NCBI GenBank assembly: GCA_038521625.1
Contig: JBCBKP010000035.1
Location: 1 to 32,033, forward strand
Source of the DNA: JBCBKP01 sp038521625
GTDB taxonomy: Bacteria; Planctomycetota; Phycisphaerae; Phycisphaerales; UBA1924
Direction: 5' to 3'
Length of the DNA: 32,033 nt
Made by a program: the position numbers and the translations under genes. Positions 7,993-14,933 of this stretch are shown one piece after another; positions within the stretch are counted from its first letter, which is position 1; every line of letters begins with the position of its first letter. The notes beneath the pieces were generated by a model. It made no database searches. It was not told the origin of the DNA and worked only from the letters and a program-made list of their open reading frames with translations.

Positions 7993-8435
7993 GAGGCACC
8001 TCCGATCCCAGCCCCGTGCAGCGGCTCGACCGTCATGGGATCCGTCGATCCGTCCGCCGAGACCGCCTCGAACTGCACGATCCGGCGCGCCGGACGGCCG
8101 GCCCCGCTCGCCCCGCCCGGCACCTGGTACGACACGTCGGTCACCACCGCCACGACCCGGACCCGCACCGCGCCCGCGCCGCTCGCGTTCGTCGAGGCCT
8201 CGAACGACAGCTCGCCGAGATCGCCCGGGTTCGGCATCGAGAGTTCCGTGCCACGCACCTCTCTCTCGACGCGGACGCCGATCCGCTGCTCGGGCACATC
8301 GACGAAGCCGGCGAACGGCCCGAAGTCGCCCTGCTCGCGCGCGGTCCGGGCGGCGCGACGGTCGATCTGGACGAAGCGGACGCCCTCCCACCGTGTCCCC
8401 GCGAACGACACAGCCGTTGGATCGAGCACGAGCAC
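7989..8435 (-). CDS. Phage-type small structural protein (stopper position)
   Basis: A 148-residue protein without a recognised family. It begins VLVLDPTAVSFAGTRWEGVRFVQIDRR and is beta-rich (GVRVEREVRGTELSM, VRVRVVAVVTDVSYQV), with a Gly/Ala-rich end. The start is GTG at 8435, two bases after the stop of the previous gene; GTG at 8429 would also serve. It overlaps the following gene by four bases (GTGA), a sign of translational coupling. Place (second after the capsid gene) and size fit a head-completion or stopper protein. This is positional inference only. Confidence 0.6.
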   Translation of the reverse strand: MLVLDPTAVSFAGTRWEGVRFVQIDRRAARTAREQGDFGPFAGFVDVPEQRIGVRVEREVRGTELSMPNPGDLGELSFEASTNASGAGAVRVRVVAVVTDVSYQVPGGASGAGRPARRIVQFEAVSADGSTDPMTVEPLHGAGIGGAS

Positions 8436-8437
8436 GA

Positions 8438-9058
8438 TCAGGCCCTCACCATCGCGACCGAGGAGAACGACCGGGCCGCGTCGGCGACGCCGTCGGCGTC
8501 GGTATCGATCTCGGCGCGGGCGCGGCGGCGCTCCTGGTCGAAGCGCAGCCGGTACCACTCGGCCCGCTCGGCCTCGCGGGCATGCTCGCCGCCCGAGGCG
8601 GACGCCCCGGCCCAGATCAGGTGCAGCGCCCCGAGGGCCTCGAGGCGCCAGAGCTCGCCCGCGTTGACGATCGAGGGTTCGTCCGCGCCCTCCATGCCGA
8701 CCATCGTCAGCAGGCGCCGGTGCACGTCGGCGAGCTGCGGCCCGAAGGTCGCGATCTCGAACGCCGCGCCCGTCTGCGGGGGCGGCCGCCGCGCCGGGGA
8801 TGATGGATCGGCACGGACTCGGGACACCTCGAGCGTGCTCTGCGCCGTGACCGCGATCACCTCCATCGGCACGCCGCCGGCGAGCACCACCATGCCGGGC
8901 GTCACCCCGGCGTCCTCGAAGCCGACGTCCTGCTCCGTGGCCGCCAGCGTGGTGCCGGTCACCGCCCCCGTCCCGCGCACCAGGCGTTGCCCGACCCACG
9001 CCACGCGCGTGAACAGGCTCGGCTCCAACACCAGCAGGTCTCGATCACTCGCGAACAT
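8438..9058 (-). CDS. Phage-type structural protein (adaptor position) with DxDxDG motif
   Basis: A 206-residue protein immediately after the major capsid gene, where tailed phages usually encode the head-tail adaptor. The N-terminus is MFASDRDLLVLEPSLFTRVAW. The middle has GTTLAATEQDVGFEDAGVTPGMVVLAGGVP-type beta structure (14-70 approximately) and then a helical part rich in Arg and Glu (WYRLRFDQERRRARAEI). Close to the C-terminus is DTDADGVAD, which matches the calcium-loop pattern DxDxDGxxD. ATG at 9058 follows GAAAGGGG. No family is recognised; the adaptor role is inferred from order, and the calcium loop from pattern only. Confidence 0.65.
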   Translation of the reverse strand: MFASDRDLLVLEPSLFTRVAWVGQRLVRGTGAVTGTTLAATEQDVGFEDAGVTPGMVVLAGGVPMEVIAVTAQSTLEVSRVRADPSSPARRPPPQTGAAFEIATFGPQLADVHRRLLTMVGMEGADEPSIVNAGELWRLEALGALHLIWAGASASGGEHAREAERAEWYRLRFDQERRRARAEIDTDADGVADAARSFSSVAMVRA

Positions 9059-9153
9059 CCCGGGTCCCCTTTCTCTGCATCGCTCCGCCGCCCAAGCGCG
9101 GGCGCGCGCGTCTCCGCGCGGGCCCGCCCTGATGCCCGATCGGACGCCTCGAG

Positions 9154-10317
9154 TCAGGCGGCGAGGCCGGTCAGCGTGGCGTGCGCGTTCTCGTTCTTGA
9201 GCTCGAGCGTGTACTCGCCGATCACCTGTCCGCTGACGGCGTCACCCGTCTCGGCCAGGCGCTTGAAGTGGAAGCTGCGCCCGCGCAACGGCAGGACCGA
9301 GACGCGGCTCGAATCGAGCAGCAGCAGCGTGTCGGACGGCACCCAGCGGCTCATGATCACGCGGCAGACGCCGAAGTCGCTCTCGTAGACGCTGAGCATG
9401 TCGCGGTAGCGCGTGTCCTCGGGCAGGTAGGCCCGCGCCGCGGTCGCGAACGAGTTGATGCGGCGTTTCTGGGCGCCGCCGCAGACGATCGTGTCGACCG
9501 TTCCCGACGACTGCTCCCAGACCGCGCGGAGCGCCGCGTTCAGCATCGGCTCGTCCATCTCGTTCGCGGCCGACTCGCCGGCGGGGATCGGCCCGCTGTC
9601 CGGCTGGAATGCGTTGGTCGTGAGCGAGCGGATGATGCCGTTCATCGAGCGGCGGACGGTCGAGCTGCCCTCCTGGTCGGCCGCGGGCGCGACGCCGTTG
9701 ATAACGGTGTTCTCGAGGTCGCGGAGCAGCTCGCGCATGCGTTCCTGCTTCTGGAAGTCGAGCTCGTCGGCGACGCCGTACGCGCGGCTGGCCTGCATCG
9801 AGCCCGAGACCTCGACCGATGCGGTGAGGATCTGCGTGAAGTTGCGCTTCCTGACGCGGCTGGTGAACCGCGCCTCGGGTGCCGTCTCGCCCTCGAGCGC
9901 CGCGTTGCCGATGACCGCCAGCGGCATCTGGTCGGCGAGCGTCGCCTGCGCGGTGCCGCCGTAGCCGCGGGTGACCTGGACGCCGCTCGTGCCCGCGTTG
10001 ACCGCGGTGACGAGCATCACCTCGGCGCTGTCGCCCGGGCGGACGAGGTCGCCGACCGAGAACGCCTCGATCTCCGCGACGACGAACGCCGTGTCGCCGC
10101 CCGAGACCGAGGCCTGATCGATGCTGCTCGCGTTGGGCAGCAGCGTGTCCTCGATCCACTCGTGGATGGTGCTCGTCGCCGGCCGCTTCGCGTCGCCGAT
10201 GTGGTCGAGCAGCGGCGTCTCGTGGGGGCTCACGATCCCGATGATGTCCGACACGTCCTCGACCAGCTCCGGCAGGTCCGCGCCCGCCCCGTACGTCGCC
10301 TTGCCCGTGAATGCCAT
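9154..10317 (-). CDS. Phage major capsid protein, SU10/DUF5309 type
   Basis: Shell-forming protein of an HK97-fold capsid. The 387-residue product starts MAFTGKATYGAGADLPELVE and continues DIIGIVSPHETPLLDHIGD...IHEWIEDTLLP. The 'SPxETPxLxxIG' followed by 'HEW..D.L' is the opening I associate with SU10-like major capsid proteins (DUF5309). Later parts include VTRGYGGTAQA (about 115-125), a long helix around LDFQKQERMRELLRDLENTVING, and a C-terminal domain with SRWVPSDTLLLLDSSRVSVLPLRG. Length is usual for the family. ATG at 10317 follows AGGAG seven bases upstream. It lies between a scaffold-like gene and connector-position genes, the usual order. No truncation is seen. Confidence 0.88.
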   Translation of the reverse strand: MAFTGKATYGAGADLPELVEDVSDIIGIVSPHETPLLDHIGDAKRPATSTIHEWIEDTLLPNASSIDQASVSGGDTAFVVAEIEAFSVGDLVRPGDSAEVMLVTAVNAGTSGVQVTRGYGGTAQATLADQMPLAVIGNAALEGETAPEARFTSRVRKRNFTQILTASVEVSGSMQASRAYGVADELDFQKQERMRELLRDLENTVINGVAPAADQEGSSTVRRSMNGIIRSLTTNAFQPDSGPIPAGESAANEMDEPMLNAALRAVWEQSSGTVDTIVCGGAQKRRINSFATAARAYLPEDTRYRDMLSVYESDFGVCRVIMSRWVPSDTLLLLDSSRVSVLPLRGRSFHFKRLAETGDAVSGQVIGEYTLELKNENAHATLTGLAA

Positions 10318-10368
10318 GCTGTTCTCCTCTCGGTGGGTGGTTCTCGTTCCGTGCTCTCTCGTTCGTTC

Positions 10369-10917
10369 TCAGGCGCCCCGGCGCAGGCGCAGGTAGCGCA
10401 GCAGCTCGCGCCGGTCGCCGGTCTCGCGTGCGCTCGCGGCGATCTCGTCCAATCCCTGCCCGTCCGGCGCATCCGCGAAGGGCGCCGCGCTGAAGGTCAT
10501 CCCGGCGGTCGCCGGTTCGGAAGACCGGAACAGAAACGGCTTGGTGGCCCGCAGCGTCGCGACGGCCGCGCCGACCTCGAGATCGCCCGCCGCGCTCAGC
10601 TCTGACTCGACGACGAGCCGCGCCGTGTCGAGGTCGACCGCGCCGGCCTCGAGCAGCACCGCGTCGATCTCGGTCTTTCGCTCGGCGCGGGCCAGCGCGG
10701 CGAGCGCCTCGCGGAGTTCGTCTTCCAGCTCCTCGACGCGCGCCTGGCGTGCCGCGGCGAGCTCGGCGACGCGGGCGCCGTCGCCCGTCTGCGGCTCGGC
10801 CGAGGCCTCGCCGGCCGGCGGCGCACCGCCCGAGCCGCCGTCGCTGCCCGGATCGCCCCCTCCGTCTCCCGGATCGATGAGCCCCGGCGTCTCCGGCAAT
10901 CCGCCCTGGTCTTCCAT
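10369..10917 (-). CDS. Scaffold-like phage protein
   Basis: A 182-residue protein between portal and major capsid genes, the usual place of a capsid scaffold. Its form also fits. There is an acidic, Gly/Pro-rich disordered N-terminus (about 1-48) and a charged coiled coil (about 49-85, VAELAAARQARVEELEDELREALAALARAE in part). A mixed region follows (IDAVLLEAGAVDLDTARLVVE), and the C-terminus is basic (REELL-type then RYLRLRRGA), as needed to contact capsid protein. The ATG at 10917 overlaps the portal stop by one base (TGATG); GTG at 10920 is the alternative. The identification rests on position and composition, not on sequence family. Confidence 0.68.
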   Translation of the reverse strand: MEDQGGLPETPGLIDPGDGGGDPGSDGGSGGAPPAGEASAEPQTGDGARVAELAAARQARVEELEDELREALAALARAERKTEIDAVLLEAGAVDLDTARLVVESELSAAGDLEVGAAVATLRATKPFLFRSSEPATAGMTFSAAPFADAPDGQGLDEIAASARETGDRRELLRYLRLRRGA

Positions 10918-12500
10918 CACACGCTCCCTTCGTCTTCGGCGCCCTCGGGCGCGCCGTACCCCAGCTCCGCGAGCACGCGCCCGCGGTCGACACCCAGTTC
11001 GACCTTGGTCTGGGCGCTGCGCACCGCCTCGGCGTCGCCGAGCGGCAGCACGTCGGGCCAGACGACCCGCGCGCCGGCCTCGGCCAGCCCGCCCGGCAGC
11101 GCGCCGGCGCGGTCGAGCGCCGCCAGCACCATCGCGCTGAGCCGCTCGATGGCGTGCCCGTAGGTGATGCGCTTCCGCTCGGTCTTGGTGATCAGGCCGA
11201 GCATGGTGATCCGCAGCGCGTTGCCGCTCGAGAGGTTGCCGACGCGGCCCTGCAGCGAGCCGCTCGCGACCGGCGGCACGGCGCTCGATCGGTCGAGCGC
11301 CTCGCGGATCTGCGCCACGTGCTCGGACTCGGACGGGCTCTCGCCGTCGCCGCCGAACGCCTCGATCGACGCCTCGTGGTTGTCGGTCGAGAAGACCTGG
11401 CCCGGCCCGACCGGCCCGTCGGCGAAGCCGTCGAGGCCCTTGGCGAGGTACATGCGGAAGCTCTGCAGCGTCACCCGGCTCGCGCGGTCGCTGAGTCGCG
11501 TGTTCAGCTCGTCCTGCAGCGGGATGAGCCCCTCGACCTCACCGATGCCCTCGTAGCAGAACGGCTGGCTGAGGTTCTGCACGTGCACGACCGGCAGATG
11601 GCCCGGCAGCAGCACGCTGCGCGTCGCGCGCCGGAGCTCGCCGCCCTCGTAGAACCTCGTGCCGCCGCGCTCGATGACCTCGAGCAGCTCGACGCGCTCA
11701 CGCCGTGCACCATCGCGTGATCGCCCGCCGAAGAGCCGCCGGACGCGCTCGGGGCGCTTCGGGCCGGGTCTCGCCACCTCGCGCTCGACGGCGATCAGCA
11801 GCGCATCGAGCGTGCGCCAGTCGCGCTCGCTCGGCACCGGCGCCCCGCGTCGCGGCTCGATCGGCTCGATCTCGACCAGGCCCCGCAGGTCTGGCCGGCG
11901 TCCAGCCTCGATGGCCCGGCGGATCGTCCTGGCCCCGCGCAGGATCGCGTCCTCGTCGAGGCGCAGCACCAGATCGACGTAGCCGTAGACGTGGCCGAGC
12001 AGCGCGACGTCCTGCAGCAGCGCCAGCCCGCCCGAGGCCTCCCACGCCGCGGCGAGGGCGAGATCGGCCCGGGTGCGTTTGGTCTCGTCTTCGAGGCGCG
12101 AGACGATGCGGACCTCGCGCCCGAAGAGGAAGTCGACCATCGTCTGGATGCGCCACGCGATGTCGTTCTCGATGACGATCTCGCGCCGCTGGCGGTCGTC
12201 ACGCAGGAGGCCGTCCGGGTCGCCGGTCAGCCGTCGCGGCAGGCCGCGTTCCTGGAAGAGCCGCCGGCCCCCGCCGGTGGGCGGCGCCGCCGGACTGTCG
12301 AGGGGCGCGTGGCCGGCCGGTGCCTCGTGGTTGCGGAAGTAGCCCCAGAAGTTCTGCAATCGGGGCGCCCGCTCGCGTCGGTGGTGCTCGAGCGCGGAGC
12401 GGATCCGCGTGTCGTCCACCGGCGCGGCGTGTGCGCCGCCGTTCGCCTCGGCCCGTGCGGGCCCGTGGGCCTCCGCTGTTTCGTGCATCCGGCCGGCCAT
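10917..12500 (-). CDS. Phage portal protein (SPP1 gp6-like)
   Basis: The portal is the dodecameric ring at one capsid vertex through which DNA enters and leaves. The 527-residue product has a disordered N-terminus, then RRREIVIENDIAWRIQTMVDFLFGRE, typical of the SPP1 gp6-type portal where 'N.I..IV....YLFG' occurs. Further on are VYGYVDLVLRLDEDA, the wing region, and the clip/stem-like VEGLIPLQDELNTRLSDRASRV, which is a hallmark of phage portals ('PLQDELN..LSD'). Near the end is NLSSGNALRITMLGLITKTERKR. The ATG at 12500 begins where coding-like composition starts; ATG at 12488 is possible. It is the first gene of the capsid operon. No terminase gene precedes it, which is unusual. Confidence 0.88.
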   Translation of the reverse strand: MAGRMHETAEAHGPARAEANGGAHAAPVDDTRIRSALEHHRRERAPRLQNFWGYFRNHEAPAGHAPLDSPAAPPTGGGRRLFQERGLPRRLTGDPDGLLRDDRQRREIVIENDIAWRIQTMVDFLFGREVRIVSRLEDETKRTRADLALAAAWEASGGLALLQDVALLGHVYGYVDLVLRLDEDAILRGARTIRRAIEAGRRPDLRGLVEIEPIEPRRGAPVPSERDWRTLDALLIAVEREVARPGPKRPERVRRLFGGRSRDGARRERVELLEVIERGGTRFYEGGELRRATRSVLLPGHLPVVHVQNLSQPFCYEGIGEVEGLIPLQDELNTRLSDRASRVTLQSFRMYLAKGLDGFADGPVGPGQVFSTDNHEASIEAFGGDGESPSESEHVAQIREALDRSSAVPPVASGSLQGRVGNLSSGNALRITMLGLITKTERKRITYGHAIERLSAMVLAALDRAGALPGGLAEAGARVVWPDVLPLGDAEAVRSAQTKVELGVDRGRVLAELGYGAPEGAEDEGSV

Positions 12501-12820
12501 GAGAGCGCCCTCGCTATCTGGAGCGCTCCGTAGCGCCCTCCGGGCGCACAGTCGCTCCGTGACGGCCGCGCCGGGGGAACCCCGGCGGGCCTGATCTGCC
12601 CTGGGCCCTCGAGTTGCAGGGCCCCACACCCCTTGGCGCGGCGGGCCGCCTGCGCGCGCACGAACGGCGACATGCGCGCGGAGGGAGAGCGCGAACCGGC
12701 GTGCAAGTCACCGTGCGAACGCCGGATACGAAAGTCGAGTTTTTCTCAGGATCGATCGCCCGGGTCGGCCATCCGGCGGCCCGGCGCGCGCACAAACGGG
12801 GCGCTACGGAGCGGTATCGA
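12501..12820. other. Non-coding gap with 15-base inverted repeat ahead of the portal gene
   Basis: The 320 bases between the portal gene and the next minus-strand gene contain no convincing coding region. A 15-base sequence (CGCTCCGTAGCGCCC, 12524-12538) recurs inverted and exact at 12799-12813, 260 bases away. Between the two lie a GC-rich palindrome (12533-12547) and an imperfect pair containing GCGCGCACGAACGG and GCGCGCACAAACGG. A short T-rich run (GAGTTTTTCTC, near 12740) is the only AT-rich part. Promoter signals for the portal operon should lie here, but I cannot place them. Confidence 0.6.
12533..12547 (+). repeat. Palindromic repeat core, copy 1
   Basis: GCGCCCTCCGGGCGC forms a six-base stem around TCC. 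The 13-base core CGCCCTCCGGGCG is shared with the copies at 14861-14873 (same strand) and 24276-24288 (opposite strand). This copy overlaps the left arm of the 15-base inverted repeat upstream of the portal gene. Confidence 0.6.
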
Positions 12821-13087
12821 TCAGTTCGAGGTTGCCGTGTCGAGGGCCTCGACGACGCTGTACTGGTCGAGGTTGCAGACGACCAGCTCGCCGTCGGCCT
12901 TGCGGAGCTCGACGCGGTCGAGCCAGAGCTTCTTGTCCTTGGAGTGGGCGAACCAGGAGCCGGTCTTGGACTGGCCGAAGCTGACGACCTCGCCCTCGAC
13001 CTGCGTGGTCATGGTGCCGCTGAGGCGCGGGACGCTCTGGGTGATGCGGACACGGCTGCCGAGCTCGAACTGGAATTCCTGCGCCAT
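12821..13087 (-). CDS. Small hypothetical protein, possible SH3-like fold
   Basis: An 88-residue protein beginning MAQEFQFELGSRVRITQSVPRL. It is dominated by short beta strands (TTQVEGEVVSFGQ, KLWLDRVELRKADGELVVCNLDQYSVVEAL), suggestive of a small barrel of SH3 type. No family is recognised. It starts 22 bases after the stop of the phosphohexomutase gene, so it is probably in the same transcript. There is no strong ribosome-binding site, which fits translational coupling. The composition is less extreme than its surroundings (Lys, Gln and Asn present), supporting a real protein. Function unknown. Confidence 0.7.
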   Translation of the reverse strand: MAQEFQFELGSRVRITQSVPRLSGTMTTQVEGEVVSFGQSKTGSWFAHSKDKKLWLDRVELRKADGELVVCNLDQYSVVEALDTATSN

Positions 13088-13109
13088 AGCTGATCAGGAT
13101 AGCCGGGGC

Positions 13110-14705
13110 TCAGCCGGCGATGTGTTTCTCGACCTCGGCCAGGATCTCGCCGGCCAGAGCCTCGGTCGGGGCCTCGCAGATCAGCCGCATGATCGGCTCG
13201 GTGTTCGACGCCCGGACGTGGACCCAGCAGCCCGCACGCGGGCCGGAGAAATCGACGCGGACGCCGTCCTGGAGGTCGACCGACTCCTTGGCGTAGGCCT
13301 CGGCCACCGCGGCGACGGCCGGGGCGGCGTCCTCGCGGGCCTTGATCTCGGCTTTGCGCTTCACGATCGCGTAGCCACGCCCGCCCTCGGAGTAGGAATC
13401 GATCTGCGCCACGAGTTCGCTCACCGTCTTGCCCGTCCGCGCCATCAGGCTGAGGGTCAGCGCCATCGCCGAGAGCGAGTCGCGGACGTAGGTGACCTGC
13501 GGCCAGATGACGCCCCCGTTGCCCTCGCCGCCGAGATAGACCGCCCGCCCCTGCCTGCGCAGCTCGATCATGCGCTCGACGACGTTGGCCTCGCCGACGG
13601 GCGTGCGGACGACCTCGGCGTTGTGCCTGGCGGCGACGTCCTCGATCATCCGCGAGGTGGAGAGGTTGCAGACCAGCACCCGCTTGCCGAGCGACTCGGA
13701 CCAGATTCGACCGGTCAGCACGCTCTCGGCGGCGATGGCGAGCGTGTACTCCTCGCCGATGTAGCGGCCCTTCTCGTCGATGATGGCGAGGCGGTCGGCG
13801 TCGGGGTCTTGGGCAAATCCGATGTCGGCCTTGAGCCCCGGGACGGCGTCGCAGAGCCCGCCGGGCCCGGAGAGGTTCTCCCGCGTCGGCTCGGGCGTGT
13901 GTGGGAACCGGCCGGTCCCGTCGCAGAACAGCGGAGCGGCACGGCCGAAGTAATAGAGCTCTGTAAGGGCGATCGTCGAGCCCGACGCGTTCACCGAATC
14001 AACGACGCAGAAGAACTCACGCTCGTCCGCGGCCTCGAAATCGCCGTGGCTCTCGGTATTCAAGGTGCAGCTCGCGCCGTAGACGTGATGTACGTGCTCC
14101 ACGGCCGCGCGCTCGTACGGCCCGACGCAGACGCCGAGCGTCGACGGATCCTTCGGCGGATCACACTCTTCTTCTTGGACGGGCTCGTACACAGGGCCGC
14201 GTTCGAATCGGTCGATGATCGCGCTCGCATCGGCGACCCCGGGCGCCCTCGCCATACGGCTCGGTACCAAGACCAGATCGGTGTTGGCGAGATCCTCATC
14301 GGTGTTGGCGAGATCCTCGTACACGATCAGCGACTTGAGCCCGTTCCACAACGCCGGGTTATGGCTGGCCGTCACGACCATCGCCGCGTGCGCGAGCTGT
14401 TGCGCCACGATCCCGGCTGTCGGTGTCGTCGCGACCCCGATCGGGAGCACGTCGCACCCCACCGCGAGCAGCCCCGAGATCGCCGCGTGATAGATCGACT
14501 CGCCCCCCTCCCTGCCGTCGCGTGCCACGACGACGCAGCACGCGCCGGCTCGGCCGAGGCGGATTCGGCGGTCCGGCACAGGGATGCGATCGTTGATGAA
14601 GTTGCCGAACGCGGCGGCGTACCGCACGGCCACCTCGGGCGTCAGGCTCTCGCCGACGATCCCGCGGAGGCCGCTGACGCCGAGAATCAATGGAGCATCC
14701 GACAT
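13110..14705 (-). CDS. glmM: Phosphohexomutase, archaeal-GlmM-like phosphoglucosamine mutase
   Basis: Moves phosphate between C6 and C1 of a hexose phosphate, probably glucosamine 6-phosphate to glucosamine 1-phosphate for UDP-GlcNAc. The 531-residue protein has all four family sites: TASHNP (112-117, phosphoserine Ser114), DPDADR (300-305, Mg), GGEGNGG (392-398, sugar specificity) and RASNTEP (498-504, phosphate clamp). The third loop resembles the GGE-x-NGG form of archaeal GlmM rather than bacterial GGExSGH. A 21-base tandem duplication gives EDLANTDEDLANTD at about 130-143, just past the active-site serine. The ATG at 14705 follows AGGA. An 88-residue protein follows. The superfamily call is secure; phosphomannomutase or phosphoglucomutase activity remains possible. 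Confidence 0.85.
   Translation of the reverse strand: MSDAPLILGVSGLRGIVGESLTPEVAVRYAAAFGNFINDRIPVPDRRIRLGRAGACCVVVARDGREGGESIYHAAISGLLAVGCDVLPIGVATTPTAGIVAQQLAHAAMVVTASHNPALWNGLKSLIVYEDLANTDEDLANTDLVLVPSRMARAPGVADASAIIDRFERGPVYEPVQEEECDPPKDPSTLGVCVGPYERAAVEHVHHVYGASCTLNTESHGDFEAADEREFFCVVDSVNASGSTIALTELYYFGRAAPLFCDGTGRFPHTPEPTRENLSGPGGLCDAVPGLKADIGFAQDPDADRLAIIDEKGRYIGEEYTLAIAAESVLTGRIWSESLGKRVLVCNLSTSRMIEDVAARHNAEVVRTPVGEANVVERMIELRRQGRAVYLGGEGNGGVIWPQVTYVRDSLSAMALTLSLMARTGKTVSELVAQIDSYSEGGRGYAIVKRKAEIKAREDAAPAVAAVAEAYAKESVDLQDGVRVDFSGPRAGCWVHVRASNTEPIMRLICEAPTEALAGEILAEVEKHIAG
14277..14318. repeat. Perfect 21-base tandem duplication inside the phosphohexomutase gene
   Basis: Two adjacent exact 21-base copies (14277-14297 and 14298-14318) contain GTGTTGGCGAGATCCTC. 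The length is a multiple of three, so the frame is kept and seven residues are repeated. Confidence 0.92.
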
Positions 14706-14779
14706 CGGTCCTGCACCCCGGCCCCCGCGTCACCACGGGTGCTCGTTCGTTGCTTCGCGGGTCCGCTGCGAGGAACGAG

Positions 14780-14839
14780 CCCCTCTCGTGAGAGAGGGGC
14801 CAGGCTCGCACCTCTCGTGGCCCCCGTCTGACGACGGGG
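14780..14839. terminator. Two stable hairpins downstream of fbaB
   Basis: CCCCTCTC (14780-14787) pairs with GAGAGGGG (14792-14799) around a GTGA loop. CCCCGTC (14822-14828) pairs with GACGGGG (14833-14839) around TGAC. Both lie in the gap after the fbaB stop and before the phosphohexomutase start, both genes on the minus strand. They can end the fbaB transcript or shield it. No T-run follows. Confidence 0.55.
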
Positions 14840-14858
14840 CTCGTCAACTCGGCAGAGC

Positions 14859-14905
14859 CACGCCCTCCGGGCGTGAGACGGCGACCGCTTGCGAGTGCGT
14901 CCCCC
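14859..14905 (+). repeat. Palindromic dispersed repeat, copy 2
   Basis: CACGCCC-TCC-GGGCGTG (14859-14875) is a seven-base stem, followed by a tail containing CGACCGCT and CCCCCGC. The first 20 bases match exactly the minus-strand reading that starts at 24290, and the tail matches partly. It looks like a REP-type mobile or structural element. Confidence 0.65.
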
Positions 14906-14933
14906 GCCGGCGCGGTCGTGCCATCCTGCCCGC

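Noticed and set aside
7603..8391. A 262-residue version of the tail-completion-position protein
   Set aside because: The upstream part is an Arg-rich shadow of the preceding gene; a GGAGG site and the GTGA overlap fix the start at 7992.
12514..12795. 93-residue minus-strand open frame upstream of the portal gene, considered as a missing small terminase
   Set aside because: Arg/Pro-rich composition with no helix-turn-helix or ATPase pattern, and it covers the inverted-repeat region; not convincing as a protein.
12633..14831. 732-residue plus-strand open frame across the phosphohexomutase region
   Set aside because: It crosses the small gene and the mutase gene in the antisense direction and shows only Arg/Asp/Val-rich shadow sequence.
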